Shown piece after piece: positions 45,573-57,670 of a DNA stretch of 64,000 nt. Origin of the DNA: Tamarix chinensis (Eukaryota > Streptophyta > Magnoliopsida > Caryophyllales > Tamaricaceae); the NCBI GenBank assembly GCA_030549775.1, contig CM060177.1, positions 48,324,244 through 48,388,243 on the forward strand. Reading direction: 5' to 3'. Position 1 is the first letter of the stretch; the number at the start of each line of letters is the position of its first letter. A model generated the notes under the pieces. The model did no database searches and was not told where the DNA came from. It saw only the letters and a program-made list of their open reading frames with translations. The translations under genes and the position numbers were made by a program.

Positions 45573-45704
45573 CTTTTGAGCCAATCCCACCTAAGAGTTA
45601 ATGTCGTCACCAAGACATTTGGTCCTGTAGCTCAAACTTTGGTTCAAACATGACCAAATGTCTTGGTGACGGTATTGACACTTAGGTAGAAGTCGCTCAA
45701 AAAG
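45573..45704. mobile_element. Small foldback (MITE-like) element
   Basis: A 52-nt left arm (45573-45624) and a 53-nt right arm (45652-45704) are inverted copies. The inner ends gtcaccaagacatttggtc and gaccaaatgtcttggtgac pair perfectly, about 43 of 52 positions pair overall, and the loop is 27 nt. It lies within the left arm of the larger inverted repeat and has no counterpart in the right arm, so it inserted later. Superfamily unknown. Confidence 0.7.
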
Positions 45705-45705
45705 A

Positions 45706-45728
45706 ATATATATATATATATATATATA
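45706..45728. repeat. (TA)n microsatellite
   Basis: About 11 TA units just after the foldback element. Confidence 0.9.
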
Positions 45729-45899
45729 ACACTTTGGGTGCATTTAATTTTTAAAAACTATTTTTTTGTTTTCCATCTCTCTTTTTCTATGAAACAAAAT
45801 ACTTTCACATGGATAACTAGAAATATATTTTCATCTATCCATGTTATGAATCACACATTTAAAGATAGAAATTTAGAAACATGTTCATATTATTTAGAT

Positions 45900-46347
45900 T
45901 GGATCATAACAACAATAATAAAAATATATTATTATTATTATTATAGATATTAATATAATAATAATAATAATAGAACTATTAATTTTAATAATAATATTAT
46001 TATTTATGATGATAATGAAGATAACAACAACAACAATGAGAATAGGATTATTCTTAATAAAAATATTATTTAATCATGCTATTAAAAATAACATCAATAT
46101 TAATAATATTAATAATTTGAAAGTATCACTCATAAAGTGGAAAATAATTTCAATATTAATATTAATAATATTGACATTAATGTTAAGATTAAAAATAATT
46201 ATGATAAAAATAAGATTGATAAAAATAATAAACATAATAATAATGATGATATTATTATTACCCTAAAATATATTATTATTTTTGTTATTAATATTAGTAA
46301 CAATATTAGTATCAATGTGATTATTATTACTATTAATGTTAAGAATA

Positions 46348-46404
<57 letters not shown>

Positions 46405-46805
46405 GCCTTAGAAATAGTAATAATAATTTTAATAAAAAATAATAGTTTTAATATTATGATTATTACAATTTTATTAATTTTAATAATAACATTAATATTA
46501 TTTTCTTATTAATATTAAAATTAATTTAACTGATAATAATATTGTTATTGCTAGTAATATTAATAAAGTATTAACGTTATTATTATTATAAATGGAAATA
46601 ATAATTATTTTTGTTATCATGATTATTACTAATAATATTTATATTTATATTGATAATGAATCAATAATAAAAAATAATAATAATAATACTATTATTACTA
46701 ATAATATTAACGGTTAAAATTTTCATTAATATCACTTATATTTTTATTAATATTAATATTATAATATTATTGATTTTATTATTAGTATTAATAACAATAA
46801 TAATA
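45900..46805. repeat. Degenerate ATT/AAT domain, core of the inverted repeat
   Basis: About 900 bp of mostly ATT/AAT trinucleotides with a pure (ATT)n tract at about 46350-46404. It lies between the two inverted arms. Its open frames are repeat artefacts. Confidence 0.88.
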
Positions 46806-47024
46806 ATTTTCCAATTGAAAGACATGAAAAAAGCACATACATACATTTATATGAAAGTTGTTTTTAATTTTTTTTACAAAGTTGGAAAACTATATTTTTT
46901 TTAATGAGAAAAATGTGAAACAAAAGTTTTAAACATATTCTTTAATTTTCTGAAAAACTAGAAGATATATTTTTTTAAATAGCATTTTTTCTTTGAGCAA
47001 ACACATGTTTACTATTTAGATCTT

Positions 47025-47271
47025 AACAGTCACAAAAAGGTGCATGTGCAGCAACAGTAAAAATAAAAAGGCAAGCAGCCAATCTTGGCAAGATGGCAAA
47101 AAAATCCGTGTAAGATTCAGAAACTCAAGCAAAAAATTTCCAACGACACGCTAACATGAGGCCGATATTCAAACTAAAAACAGTTGGGAAAGACGGGCTG
47201 AATACAAGTCTAATTAAAGGAGCAGTTAGGATAAGAAGTTTCCCGATCTTCAAAATACAGCGAATTTTGCT
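47025..47271. repeat. Right arm of large inverted repeat
   Basis: Reverse-complement partner of 45299-45547. Its inner flank (46806-47024) also shows weaker similarity to 45548-45900. Confidence 0.8.
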
Positions 47272-47325
47272 AAGGCTCTATTTAATTCTCCTGAAATTTT
47301 AAAATATATAAAGAAAATGTAGAGA

Positions 47326-47330
<5 letters not shown>

Positions 47331-47369
<39 letters not shown>
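47331..47369. repeat. (AT)n microsatellite
   Basis: About 19 AT units. Confidence 0.95.
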
Positions 47370-47372
<3 letters not shown>

Positions 47373-47574
47373 GATTAGTTATGTATTTTTTTAAAATTTT
47401 TTTTAAAAAATATATTTTTATTTTATTATATAGAACTTTGATAGAACGAATAGAATTTAAATGTTTACTTGTGTTGCTTTGGCCTCTCATGGTTTTAATA
47501 CCTGCTACCATTTTGAACACATACAAAAGAGAGAATTTAGAGTTTCTACCACAAGATCTGCTCTGATCTTATCA

Positions 47575-47949
47575 AATAAAATCAATTATTATTATGTATA
47601 ATATTGCATAAAATAATATTTATAATAATTATCTTTATTATAATAGTATTTATTTTAATGAAAATCATGAACAATTATAGCCATTACTATTATTATTTAA
47701 GTTTTTGTTTTAATTAATTATTATAATTATATCTATTATTAATTATTATTATGATAATTATATTTAATTATTAATGATTATCATCATCATTATTATTATA
47801 ACTGCAATAATATATTTTTATTCTAGTTATGATAATTAAAATTTTCTATTATAATTATTATTGATTTTATTTATAATAATAATTTTATTGTAATTATTAT
47901 TATAGGAAAAAATATCATAATTGTAATAACAAGAATAATAGGAATATTT

Positions 47950-47991
<42 letters not shown>

Positions 47992-48166
47992 TTATCATCA
48001 TCATGTTTATAACAATACTAGACATTATAATATTTATATTTAATAATAATATAAATATTTATTACAATAACTCTAATGAAAACAATAGTTTAGTAATATG
48101 ATTATTTATGATAATAATAATATTAATTATAATAATTATAAGAAAAGTATCATTACATTATTACTA

Positions 48167-48224
<58 letters not shown>

Positions 48225-48240
48225 TATAATAATGTTATGA
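47575..48240. repeat. Degenerate ATT/AAT domain
   Basis: About 660 bp with pure tracts near 47955-47995 and 48168-48222 and catcatcat interruptions (47777, 47995), the same style as the other ATT domains. Confidence 0.9.
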
Positions 48241-48490
48241 CATAATCACAATATTTAAAATTAGATTAGATCCAGCGATCAAAAAAGTACACAAGTGAAC
48301 CGGACAATTTGTGTGGTCCAAAAATCTAATTAAAGCAATTATAACATCGAGTGACCGAACAACTTTAAATCACAGGAATCACCTAATTTTTAAATATTTT
48401 AATAGACCAAATATTATTTTTAAAACCCAACCAGTGATAGATTAATATAATCTATAGATTCGATAAGATCGAATACTAATATATCAAAAT

Positions 48491-48491
48491 T

Positions 48492-48553
<62 letters not shown>

Positions 48554-48556
48554 GAG
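48491..48556. repeat. (TA)n(GA)n compound microsatellite
   Basis: About 10 TA units then about 18 GA units, followed by agatagagagagatgg. Confidence 0.95.
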
Positions 48557-48850
48557 ATGGATTCGGAATTAGGGCGGTACTGCGGTCTTTTGAGTCAAGC
48601 ACACGCTCGTCTATTTTTATTGATTGATGGGAATCGAATAGGATGAAGTATGTGTAACCCAGGGACTACAACCCTTTATATAGACAATTGACATATTATC
48701 TATCGGGTTATTCTAGTTCGGTCCATCAACAAACTAAAATATTCAATGTCTCTACACTTACAAGCCCACATCTAATTATATACATTAAGCCCAATAATTT
48801 ATATGTAAATACGATCACCTATACGCGGGCGGGCTTAATATATATACGAC
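48557..48850 (-). repeat. Copia-like LTR fragment, minus orientation
   Basis: The minus strand shares ordered phrases with 49363-49740: gggcttaatgtat, tgtagagac, ccgaactag, acccgatagataa, a TATA box (plus 48671-48683), and ttcccatca. Identity is about 70 percent by eye. It is cut at the left by the (GA)n tract. Confidence 0.65.
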
Positions 48851-49362
48851 AACCCGTAATTTTTTATAATTCACTTATAAGTCTAATATATTGAATAAAA
48901 ACGTTCTACAATGATCTCTTTAACCAATAAATAAGGGTGTAAATATATATCTATATCTATATATATCTAAATATATATATATATATATAATTTTTACCCT
49001 ACCACTCCAAACATCCCAACTCCCAAGCCTCTATGGTTTTATTTCCCTTCCCGCAGCGTCCTCCATCTACTGTATTCAAAGGTAAATACACTTCGTCTTT
49101 AACACCAATCGAATCACTTTAAACAGTGATTCTTCTTCATCATCAGCGACTGGCGAAACCTTGATAGTCTATTTTAGTCGTTTCCCTTCTTTTAATTCTA
49201 AACATAGAATATAAGAATAGTAGAAGAAGAAGATGAGAAGCAGAAGCAGGGTGGATACAATTTTTCTAACTTATTACTGGTAATATATATTTGGTTTTAA
49301 TCAATTACTATTATTTATTTTTGATATAATGTATTTTAACTTATTAATCATAAAGTGCAGTC
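48851..49362. other. Spacer between inverted LTR fragments
   Basis: Contains a (TA)-rich patch at 48945-48990 and a more GC-balanced segment at 49000-49260. No supported coding sequence. Confidence 0.4.
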
Positions 49363-49740
49363 TGTTGGATTATTATCCAACGTTGGACTTGCATGTGAAC
49401 GATACGAATTGAACGTTTTCGTATCGGTTAAACTCGAATAAAAGTGATCGAATTAAGTTTAATTAAGTTGGGCCTAATGTATCTGATTAAATGTGGACCC
49501 ATATGTGTAGAGACTGTAGGAGTCCTAGATCGTTAATAGACCGAACTAGGATTACCCGATAGATAACAGGTCAGTTATCTATATATATGGTCATGGTCCC
49601 TAGGTCACACGTATTTCCCTCCAATTGGTTCCCATCAGTCATTGAAAAGTAGCGGGTACGTGCGTGATCTAGAAGACCATAGTACCGACTGTTCGGGTTT
49701 GATATCAGATTCGACGGTACCCGATAATTCTATTATTATT
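49363..49740 (+). repeat. Copia-like LTR, plus orientation
   Basis: Starts tgttggattattatccaac, the TGTTGGA-type start common in plant copia LTRs. It has a TATA stretch at 49576-49590 and ordered matches to the inverted copy at 48557-48850. No internal retroelement coding region follows. The end coordinate is approximate. Confidence 0.6.
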
Positions 49741-51181
49741 ATGGATTCAGGTTCGCTTCCGACTTAATTATATTGATTAATCTTAATGAATTGACATGCG
49801 ATCCTGTAATTAATTCTATCACAATCTATATAGAATTAGATACAAAATATAACTATAAAATTTATTTTATGTAGTTTTATTATGTGTCTATTGAGCCATA
49901 CACATGCGAATGTTTTTAAGAATTGTTATGCCTTCAAAATCTAACGCAAATCATCGATTTTTGTATTCGGCCTTCCTTTTCTCCTCTTTTCTATATGAAA
50001 TTGTTAGAAAAATTAATATGAATCAATATATGCAAAACAAAAGAATACTTATCAAAGTGATTTTTGTGTCACGAAATTAATTGCTACCCTAAAGCGAAAA
50101 TACGGTCGGACCGAAATGCATTTCTAGCAGTTGTCTTACCTCTAAGGTTAATACAACTAACCTCTCTTACGTGCACTCAAAACATAGAGCTAATGAAATT
50201 TGAAAAAATATTTATCTAGAAATTATTAATTTTGGATCAGTAGAAGGACAATTGTAGAAAACATGAAGAAAAAAGATAGGTTGAAAACTTCTATATCTCA
50301 AAAAGAAAAAATACTAAATAAATGGTCAGTAAAAACTAAAACGGAGATAAAATCGTTTTACCCAACCACCTTATCCACCTCCATTTGGCCAACCCCAATG
50401 GATGAAGAACATTAGAGAACGTTCGGGGAATTAGAGGAAAAAACAAGAAAAAAATTATTAAAATAACGGTGAAAAAGTATAACAAAAAGATTAGATTTTG
50501 AGATTAAAGACTACAACCAACCTCAGACCGGACCAGATAGAAGCAATGTCTTGCGCATTTATCGTTCAAGCTCAACTCAATAAACCACTCAAAATAGTTC
50601 AAGTAATTTTATCAAACCAAGGTGGAGAAGTAAGGAAATATAAACAATAATAATCCACACCCATTCCACCAATGTGGGATATTGGAAAAAGCTTGAATGC
50701 ACCAAAAAAAAAAGCAAAACATTATTCGTCATTATTCTAATAGGAATTTATACATTGAAGTTAAATGGATAATTGGTGATTGATTCGTCTCTCAAAATCA
50801 AGTGAATTCAAAAGGAAGATTACAAAAGGACCTTATTTTTGTTCTTGTCCTATGACATGCAACATTGATTAGGATTCAGGAAATAGAACCATTGAATTTC
50901 AATTTTCAATTATTGATTTCATTTTCCATTGTTGTTTTTCCTTCATTAACAAAAGATATACACATTATGATTTTTATAACTTATTTTAATATTTTATTTC
51001 ACATAAAATATGACTATTAATTCATCTAAGATTTCACATGAAATAATAATACATTGTGCATAATTTGTTGTTGATTGTAGTTCATGTGTTAAATTATGTC
51101 TTACCATTCTTGGAGTATCAATTTTGAAACTCTAATTAGAGTGAAAATTTGTTTCTAAAACTCAAATAGTTCGAGTATAAG
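49741..51181. other. Gene-free spacer
   Basis: AT-rich; no feature supported. Confidence 0.45.
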
Positions 51182-51678
51182 AACATCTACAATTGGGAGA
51201 AAAAAATTCTCCCCGTCTCAATTTTGAGATGCCTTAAATTTGAGGAAAGGGTTATAAATGTAGAAAAAATACCTCAAATTTAAGATTTCCTCAAAATTTT
51301 GAGGTGGCCAAAGTGTGGAAACCGAGACATATTCTATACACTTTAAAACTATTTTTTACTATTAGAGTATATATGATGTATTTATTTATTTAAAAAATAG
51401 TTATTATGGATTAAATTATTTGTAAAATTATATTTAATGAAATTTGATCATATAAGACTATTAATTAAAATTTATAGATTAGAATTCAAATATTATAAAG
51501 TATAAATGATTAGTGATGTGATTAATAAAAGCAATTGAGTGGCGTAAATTTGAAGTTGTTGAATGTAGAGTAGAGAATTAAATTTGAGGTAAATTGATAA
51601 AAATATGAGCGAGAGAGAGAAAAAATGATTGGATAATATAATTAGATACATTAAATTTGAGGAAGGGATGTAGATGTT
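51182..51678. mobile_element. MITE-like element candidate
   Basis: The ends aacatctaca (51182) and tgtagatgtt (51669-51678) are perfect 10-bp inverted repeats. Both are followed inward by ttgag/ctcaa-type words such as ctcaaatttaa and ttaaatttgagg. Length is about 500 bp with no coding sequence. No target duplication was identified. Confidence 0.4.
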
Positions 51679-52530
51679 TTGAGGTTAGTAAAACATGAGA
51701 GAGAGTTATGATTAGAGAAATGGAAGATAGAAAACATGAGGGTTGTGGCACAATGATGGGGACGGTGTGGTGGACTGGGGAAGGTCTTCATAAGTTATCT
51801 ACTATATAAGTTGGTTGGACTTTGATTTGTTTACATGATTTTAGGAATGGTAATGGGTTGGATTAGATCTAAATCTGTTTATAATATCTAAATTTAGATT
51901 TATTAAATCTTAAAAGTTTAAATACATACTCAGATTTATCAAATCTAAGCGAATAAATGGCTCTATTTTTTTAAATAATAATTTATGTAAATATAAATAA
52001 ATTTATATACAATAAGTATTTTTTTGTTAAAAAATCCTCCAAATGAAAAAATAAATATTTTTAAATAGTTATTTTAATTTTTCAAATGATGTTTTAATAC
52101 TTTTGGAATAAAATATTATAAATGTTATTTATAAAGTAAATATAAATAAATAAATAAAGAAGTTAAAACAAGATGACAAACATAAAATTAGTATGTGTGT
52201 ATATATATACAATACATATATACTATGTGAGTCTGATGGGTCGGTTGTGGTCCTGTGGAACTTCTAAACCTAGACTTAAACTTATTTAGATATATATGAA
52301 CTTAGACTCATTGGATTCAAAAATTATAGACCTAGATCCACTAAAATTAATACATACATGATGAATCTAATAGATATAGATTGGGTCCGAGATCCTTTGC
52401 TCCAAGAGCCCACAATTATTTTAGTAATGATAGTCGATCAAGTTTCTCACCTTATAATCGGATTATATCAAATAAGATCATCATCAATCATATCAAATCA
52501 AATAATCACCGATCATATCATATCATATAT
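51679..52530. other. AT-rich spacer
   Basis: No gene. It carries ttagatct/gatttatcaaatcta-like phrases similar in style to other retroelement debris in the window. Confidence 0.4.
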
Positions 52531-52550
52531 GAATGATGATGATGATGATG

Positions 52551-52613
<63 letters not shown>

Positions 52614-52765
52614 TCTAATAATTATATAAAATAATATTTAGAATAAAAAATTCAATATCATTATTATTAATTATTATTATCACTATAATTATAAAAAAAA
52701 TTATTATTATAACTATTGTAACAAGTCTTATAATAATAATAATGATAATAATTAATATTAATATT
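52531..52765. repeat. (GAT)n(ATT)n domain, left part
   Basis: Begins (GAT)6, then about 20 ATT units (52551-52613), then degenerate ATT. It is continuous with 57749-58375 before insertion of LINE B. Confidence 0.9.
52748..52765. repeat. Left target-site duplication of LINE B
   Basis: ataattaatattaatatt, exactly repeated at 57731-57748. The host sequence is itself simple, but an 18-bp exact match at the element edges next to the poly(T) run is convincing. Confidence 0.85.
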
Positions 52766-52900
52766 TTTTTTTTGGAAAAAGAGTCAATATTATAAGGCTA
52801 CAGTAGCCAACTATTCCAACAATACAACCATACGCGACTCGTTAGAGCCTTACAAGACTGTTGGGCCAGCTGAAATAAAACCGGCATAGCACAACAACAT

Positions 52901-55900
52901 TCATCTCATCAAAAACTGAGCTATGGTGTCTGCACCAGTACATTTGAGTGCAAACATTCTAGTAGCTACAGAAAATTTGATCTGTCTTAATAGATTATCC
53001 TGAGTAGACCTTCTTTGTGTAAATATTCTTGAGTTCCGTTCTTGCCAGAGAGTGTAAATAGTAGCGTGGAAGGCTACTCTGAGGCATTTCTTCTTCCAGT
53101 TTTTCCCCCTACAGTGTTGTTTGAACCAGTTAAGCTCGTGGGAGATGGACCAAGTTGGTCTGTGAATACCAATCCATAGGAGAATTGATTGCCACAGCTG
53201 AGAAGAGAAGGGGCAAGCAAAGAATAGATGGGAGACAGTCTCTTGAGAGTGTTCACATAAGTAACAAACACTTGCTAAGCTGATCCCTCTTTTCTGCAAA
53301 TTATCATGTGTGGCAAGAGATTTTTGGCTAGCCAACCATGTTATGATAGTATGCCTAGGCATACATACCTTCTCCCAGATAACTTGAGAGAATCTCCATG
53401 TTCTCTGTTGGTCAGTCAGCCATAAATAAATATTTTTAACATAGAGTTTACCATGGCGGGCACACGCCTCTAAATGAGCACTAGCTTGGTTAATCGACCC
53501 AGCTTTCCTGATAAGGACATCTCTCAAATGGATCAAACTCCTCCAGGCCCAAGAGTCATTGCGTTTTGCAGATACATGCCAAAAATCAGAGTGTCTCAGG
53601 TAGTACTCTTTAACCCAAGCCACCCAAAGGGAGTCAGATGTTTGGGTCAGTATCCACATCCATTTGCAGATCATAGCCCTATTCCAGCCTAGGACTTCCT
53701 TGATCTTCCTTGATCCCTAGACCCCCATATTTGTGTTCCCTGCATATCTTTCCCCAAGCAATCATGTGTAATCTTTTGGTAGTATCTGTGTCCCCCCAGA
53801 AGAAGTTTCTGATTATCTTGTTGAGCTTGTGTATCACAGCTTGCGGTAGGAGGAACATGGAAGACCAGTAGGAATACATGCCAAAGAGAGTGGAGTTGAT
53901 GAGCTGGACCTTACCAGCATAGGATAGGAATTGCACGGTCCAGGATCTCAGTTTATTATCCAGCTGGTCCAAAAGGAGCTGACACATGTGAGCAGATAAT
54001 TTTGTGCTGGAGAGAGGGATGCCCAGGTATTTGAAAGGGAGATGGCCTTCTAGGAAAAGAGTATGTTACAAGATGTTCTCTCTTTCAGATTCTGTCACAC
54101 CACCAAAAAACAGATGAGATTTTTGAGGGTTAACTTCCAAGCCTGAAATTAGGGCAAAATCTTTCAAGCATTGAACCACTGAGGATATAGACTGAGAGTC
54201 GCCTTTGGTTAGAATAAGAAGATCATCAGCAAAGAGAATATGAGTGAGATTGATCCTCAAGCATTTGGGATGATATCTGGCTTTCTTCTCTGCAAAAGTT
54301 TTCTTCATCATCCTTGAGAAGTACTCCATGGCAATGGTAAATAAAAGGGGGGGACATTGGATCACCTTGCCTCAACCCCTTAGCACCATTAAAATACCCG
54401 TGAGGGATCCCATTAAAGCAGATAGAATATCTAGCCGTGGAAACACAGGTCATAATCCATTTAACAAATTGCAGAGGCATACCCATAGCAATCAGCACCG
54501 ACTCAAGGAAGGGCCACTCAAGGGAGTCATAAGCTTTCCTAATATCAACCATAATGGTGGATCTGGGAGAGATATGGGCTCTGTTGTAGTGCTTCAAGAG
54601 ATCATGAGTGAGTGCAATATTATCTTCGATATGTCTTCCAGGTATAAAACCAGTTTGCTCCCTGCCAATCAGAGAAGGAAGAACCCCTGCCAATCGGCTA
54701 GCAAGAATCTTAGCAATAATCTTGTAAATAACAGAGCAGCAAGAGATAGGCCGGAAGTCTGTGACATGATATTGATGTTGCCCCTTAGGAAGGAGAACCA
54801 GAAAGGTAGAGTTTACTTGTTTCAGTAAATGCCCAGAAATAAAAAACTCTTGAATAGCAGCATAGATGGAAGGACCCACAATGGGCCAAGAGCTCTTGAA
54901 GAAAAGAGAAGTGTAGCCATCGGGGCCTTGGGATTTGTCATCTCCAATAGAAAATACAGCCTGCTTGATCTCATGTTCAGTCACATTCTGTATCAAAAGT
55001 TGCTGTTGAGAAGTGGAGATGGAAGGGCCATACTTCATAATATCAGGATCAAGGTCATTTAAGGTATCTCTGGATGTGCCAAGGAGGTTTTTGTAGTAGT
55101 TGAGGAAGGCTGCAATAATATCCTCTTGCGAGTGTTGTAAAACCCCATCCATATCATGTAAGGTGCCAATTCTGCCTCTAGTTTGTCTGTTCTTGATTCT
55201 TGCGTGAAAATAATGGACATTTTCATCCATTTTTTGAATATAATTGATTTTTGCCCTCTGGTAAGCAGACTGAAGCTCAATGTTTCGCAGCTTCTGATAA
55301 TCCTTAATAAGTTGTTTCTCCTCATTCTGCAAAACTGTGTTCATGGGCTGGTTCGTCAGTGAATCTTGAACTCCCTTCAGTCTTTGGTAGCACTCTGAGA
55401 TCCTGTCTACAATCTTGTTGTATTTGGAGAAGTGCATCTGTTTTAGTTTCTTTTTCAGCATCTTGAGCTTCTGTACCACTTTAAACATATGGCAGCCCTG
55501 CAGGGGGATGTTCCAAACATCCTGAACAATGGAGAGAAAATTAGGGTCTTCAACCTAGCAATTCAGAAATTTAAATGGTTTACTCCCTGGAGGAGCAAGT
55601 TGTTGGATCTTCAGGCAGGCAGGGGCATGGTCTGAGATGCCTGGTTCAGAGAAATGAGCAGTGGCAGAGATTGAGCTCTGCATCCAGAGGGTATTAACCA
55701 TGATCCTATCCAGTTTTGCCCAAATTCTGTTGCCTGCATCCTGTTTATTAGACCATGTATAGTATTGGCCTGTATAAGCAAGATCAGTCATATTTATATG
55801 AGAGAGACAGCTATTAAATGCTGCAATTGCATTCAAGTCAGGATAGGCATAGCTGATCTTTTCATCCGCAGCCCTAACCACATTAAAATCTCCCATACAA

Positions 55901-56298
55901 ACCCAGGGAGAATGTACATTTTGTCCAATGTCAATCAAAGCCTTCCAAAGATCTTTCCTGACATTAGCATCATTATCAGCATAAATAAAAGACACCAAGA
56001 ATCTGTGGGAGTCAGTGGTGATCTCACAGTGAATAAGCTGGCTTGATTTGTAAATAATTGAAACATCTATTTTATTCTTCTTCCATAGAACCCATATTCT
56101 GCCATTATGGTGGCAGTTGTAGTTCTCTGAGTATCCATAATCGCCCAGCTTTTTGATGATTTTTTCCATTTTATGGCTTTTGACTCGGGTTTCCAAAATA
56201 GCCACAATATCTACATTATTATTCTGCAAGACCTTCTTAAGTTCTTGCTGTTTCAGAGGGCAGTTGCACCCTCTGATATTCCAGGACATGATGATCAT
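52901..56298 (-). pseudogene. LINE B ORF2: endonuclease, reverse transcriptase, zf-RVT
   Basis: The start ATG at 56298 opens the endonuclease (to 55558) with all expected motifs: SWNIRGCN, ILETR, GDFNVV, LDRIMV and SDHAP. A TAG at 55555-55557, in frame with the rest, ends it, most simply a TGG change. The reverse transcriptase follows: FRPISCC, QTGFIPGRHIEDN, DIRKAYDSLEW and GLRQGDPMSP. A 7-G run at 54347-54353 (one base too many) shifts the frame; the next frame has FADDLLIL and a TAA at 54066-54068. After KYLGIPLSS and YAGKVQLINS, a 10-bp tandem duplication at 53695-53714 causes a second shift. The last part (53674-52901) has the zf-RVT motif CYLCEHSQETVSHLFFAC and no RNase H domain. Only four lesions in 3.4 kb indicate a fairly young copy. 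Confidence 0.93.
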
Positions 56299-56437
56299 GA
56301 GGGGATGAGGGAGGGAGCAACCTTACCCTCGACACAGTCCACACGATTGCTAGGATGTCCAGCCATATCAATCTCTGAATCCCAATCATCAGGTAAGTCT
56401 TCCAGGATACCAAACTTATTAAAAGAGTCAGCTTCCA

Positions 56438-57652
56438 TCATATCAAAGGGAGGGACTTATGGACCAGAGGTGTGTGGAAGATGGGATCACACTGGGAAAG
56501 GACAGTGGGGGGTTCTGAGGGATTGAAATTATTCTGCTCAGGCAATGGGGGAGGGGCCTGGGCAGTAAGGGAAGGCACATGAATCTTGGCAGGCTGCTTG
56601 GGAACCCACTGCTTGTTCATCTTGCACTTTGATTCATGGTGGCCCAATTTTTTACAGTTAGAACAGAAGAAAGGAACCCATTCATATTGCACCTTCTGTA
56701 TCACATTCCCAAAGGGGGAGTGGAGGGCAAGTTCCCCTACTAAATTCTGGGATACATCCACTTCAATGAGAATTATGGCAAATCCTATTCTGGATTTGGA
56801 TGAAGTTATTTTATCAGCAAAGAGAGGTTTTCCTATGGCACTTGCAATTTTGCTTAATGCTTTAGAGGACCAGAAACAGGGATCAAGGCCAGGGAGGAGG
56901 ACCCAAACAGGAACAATATGGTTTGCATCCAGATCAGCATCTATATTTGGGTACCATTTCTTCAGGATGAGAGCTTTGTTCCCAAATGCCCAAGGCCCCT
57001 CTCTAAGAATGGTGTCCCTATCTGCCTCAGAGTTGAATCTGAAATAGAACCACCCTTTTCTATAGTATAACACTTGGGGCCTAGCTATCATTTTCCACTT
57101 AGCATCCACATAGAGGAGGATTTGGTCCAGAGTCGGTGAACTGCCAATAATTCTTCCTACCAGGGTATTATTCCAGTATTTAACTTCATCAATAATATCA
57201 TCTAATTCAATGCACACAGATCCATTAGGAGCAGCATTATCAACAAAATTCAATGGCAATCCCAATTTTTCAGGGGGCGGACCATTAACCACAGCAGCCC
57301 AAGAATTACCTTGTATTGCAGGATGGGTTGGAGGGGGTTGGGCAAAATCTCGCGAAAGGTTACCAGGTGGAGGGGCATTAGACTGATCGAATCCTAATGC
57401 CTGCAAATCATCTGATATGGAGTGTTTAAAGATTGCTCGAGGCGATTCTTCCTGGTTATGAGCTGCAAATTCAGCTGGCAGAAAATCCCCCAATGTCGAC
57501 TGGCTGGGTTGATTCGCATGCGGACGGGTTTGAAATTGAGTTGCTTCAGAGGGTCGACTCCTCACGAAATTGGAATTGGTATGGGCAGAAATCATTGGCG
57601 AGTTAGGTGAGTGACGCGGTTGTTTCGGCGGACGACCTCGAGGTCTAGCCAT
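56438..57652 (-). CDS. LINE B ORF1: DUF4283 and zinc-knuckle RNA-binding protein
   Basis: Open for 404 codons without a stop. The start is the ATG at 57650-57652 (MARPRGRPP); an in-frame extension upstream begins only with a TTG. The N-terminal 120 residues are Pro/Ser-rich and basic. A DUF4283 domain follows (about residues 135-300: GRIIGSSPTLDQIL, MIARPQVLYYRKGWFYFRF, REGPWAFGNKALILKKW), then a CCHC zinc knuckle (CSNCKKLGHHESKC, about 329-343) and a Pro-rich tail. In L1 elements the ORF1 protein binds the element RNA. It is followed after 139 bp by ORF2. The frame is open, but whether it is expressed is unknown. Confidence 0.85.
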   Translation of the reverse strand: MARPRGRPPKQPRHSPNSPMISAHTNSNFVRSRPSEATQFQTRPHANQPSQSTLGDFLPAEFAAHNQEESPRAIFKHSISDDLQALGFDQSNAPPPGNLSRDFAQPPPTHPAIQGNSWAAVVNGPPPEKLGLPLNFVDNAAPNGSVCIELDDIIDEVKYWNNTLVGRIIGSSPTLDQILLYVDAKWKMIARPQVLYYRKGWFYFRFNSEADRDTILREGPWAFGNKALILKKWYPNIDADLDANHIVPVWVLLPGLDPCFWSSKALSKIASAIGKPLFADKITSSKSRIGFAIILIEVDVSQNLVGELALHSPFGNVIQKVQYEWVPFFCSNCKKLGHHESKCKMNKQWVPKQPAKIHVPSLTAQAPPPLPEQNNFNPSEPPTVLSQCDPIFHTPLVHKSLPLI

Positions 57653-57670
57653 GGAGGTAGGTGGTGGCAA

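Noticed and set aside
46006..46442. Plus-strand Ile/Asn-rich frames
   Set aside because: Artefacts of trinucleotide repeats in the ATT core.
56438..57670. ORF1 start upstream at 57670
   Set aside because: That codon is TTG, not ATG; the first ATG in frame is at 57652 and fits a MARPRGRPP start.
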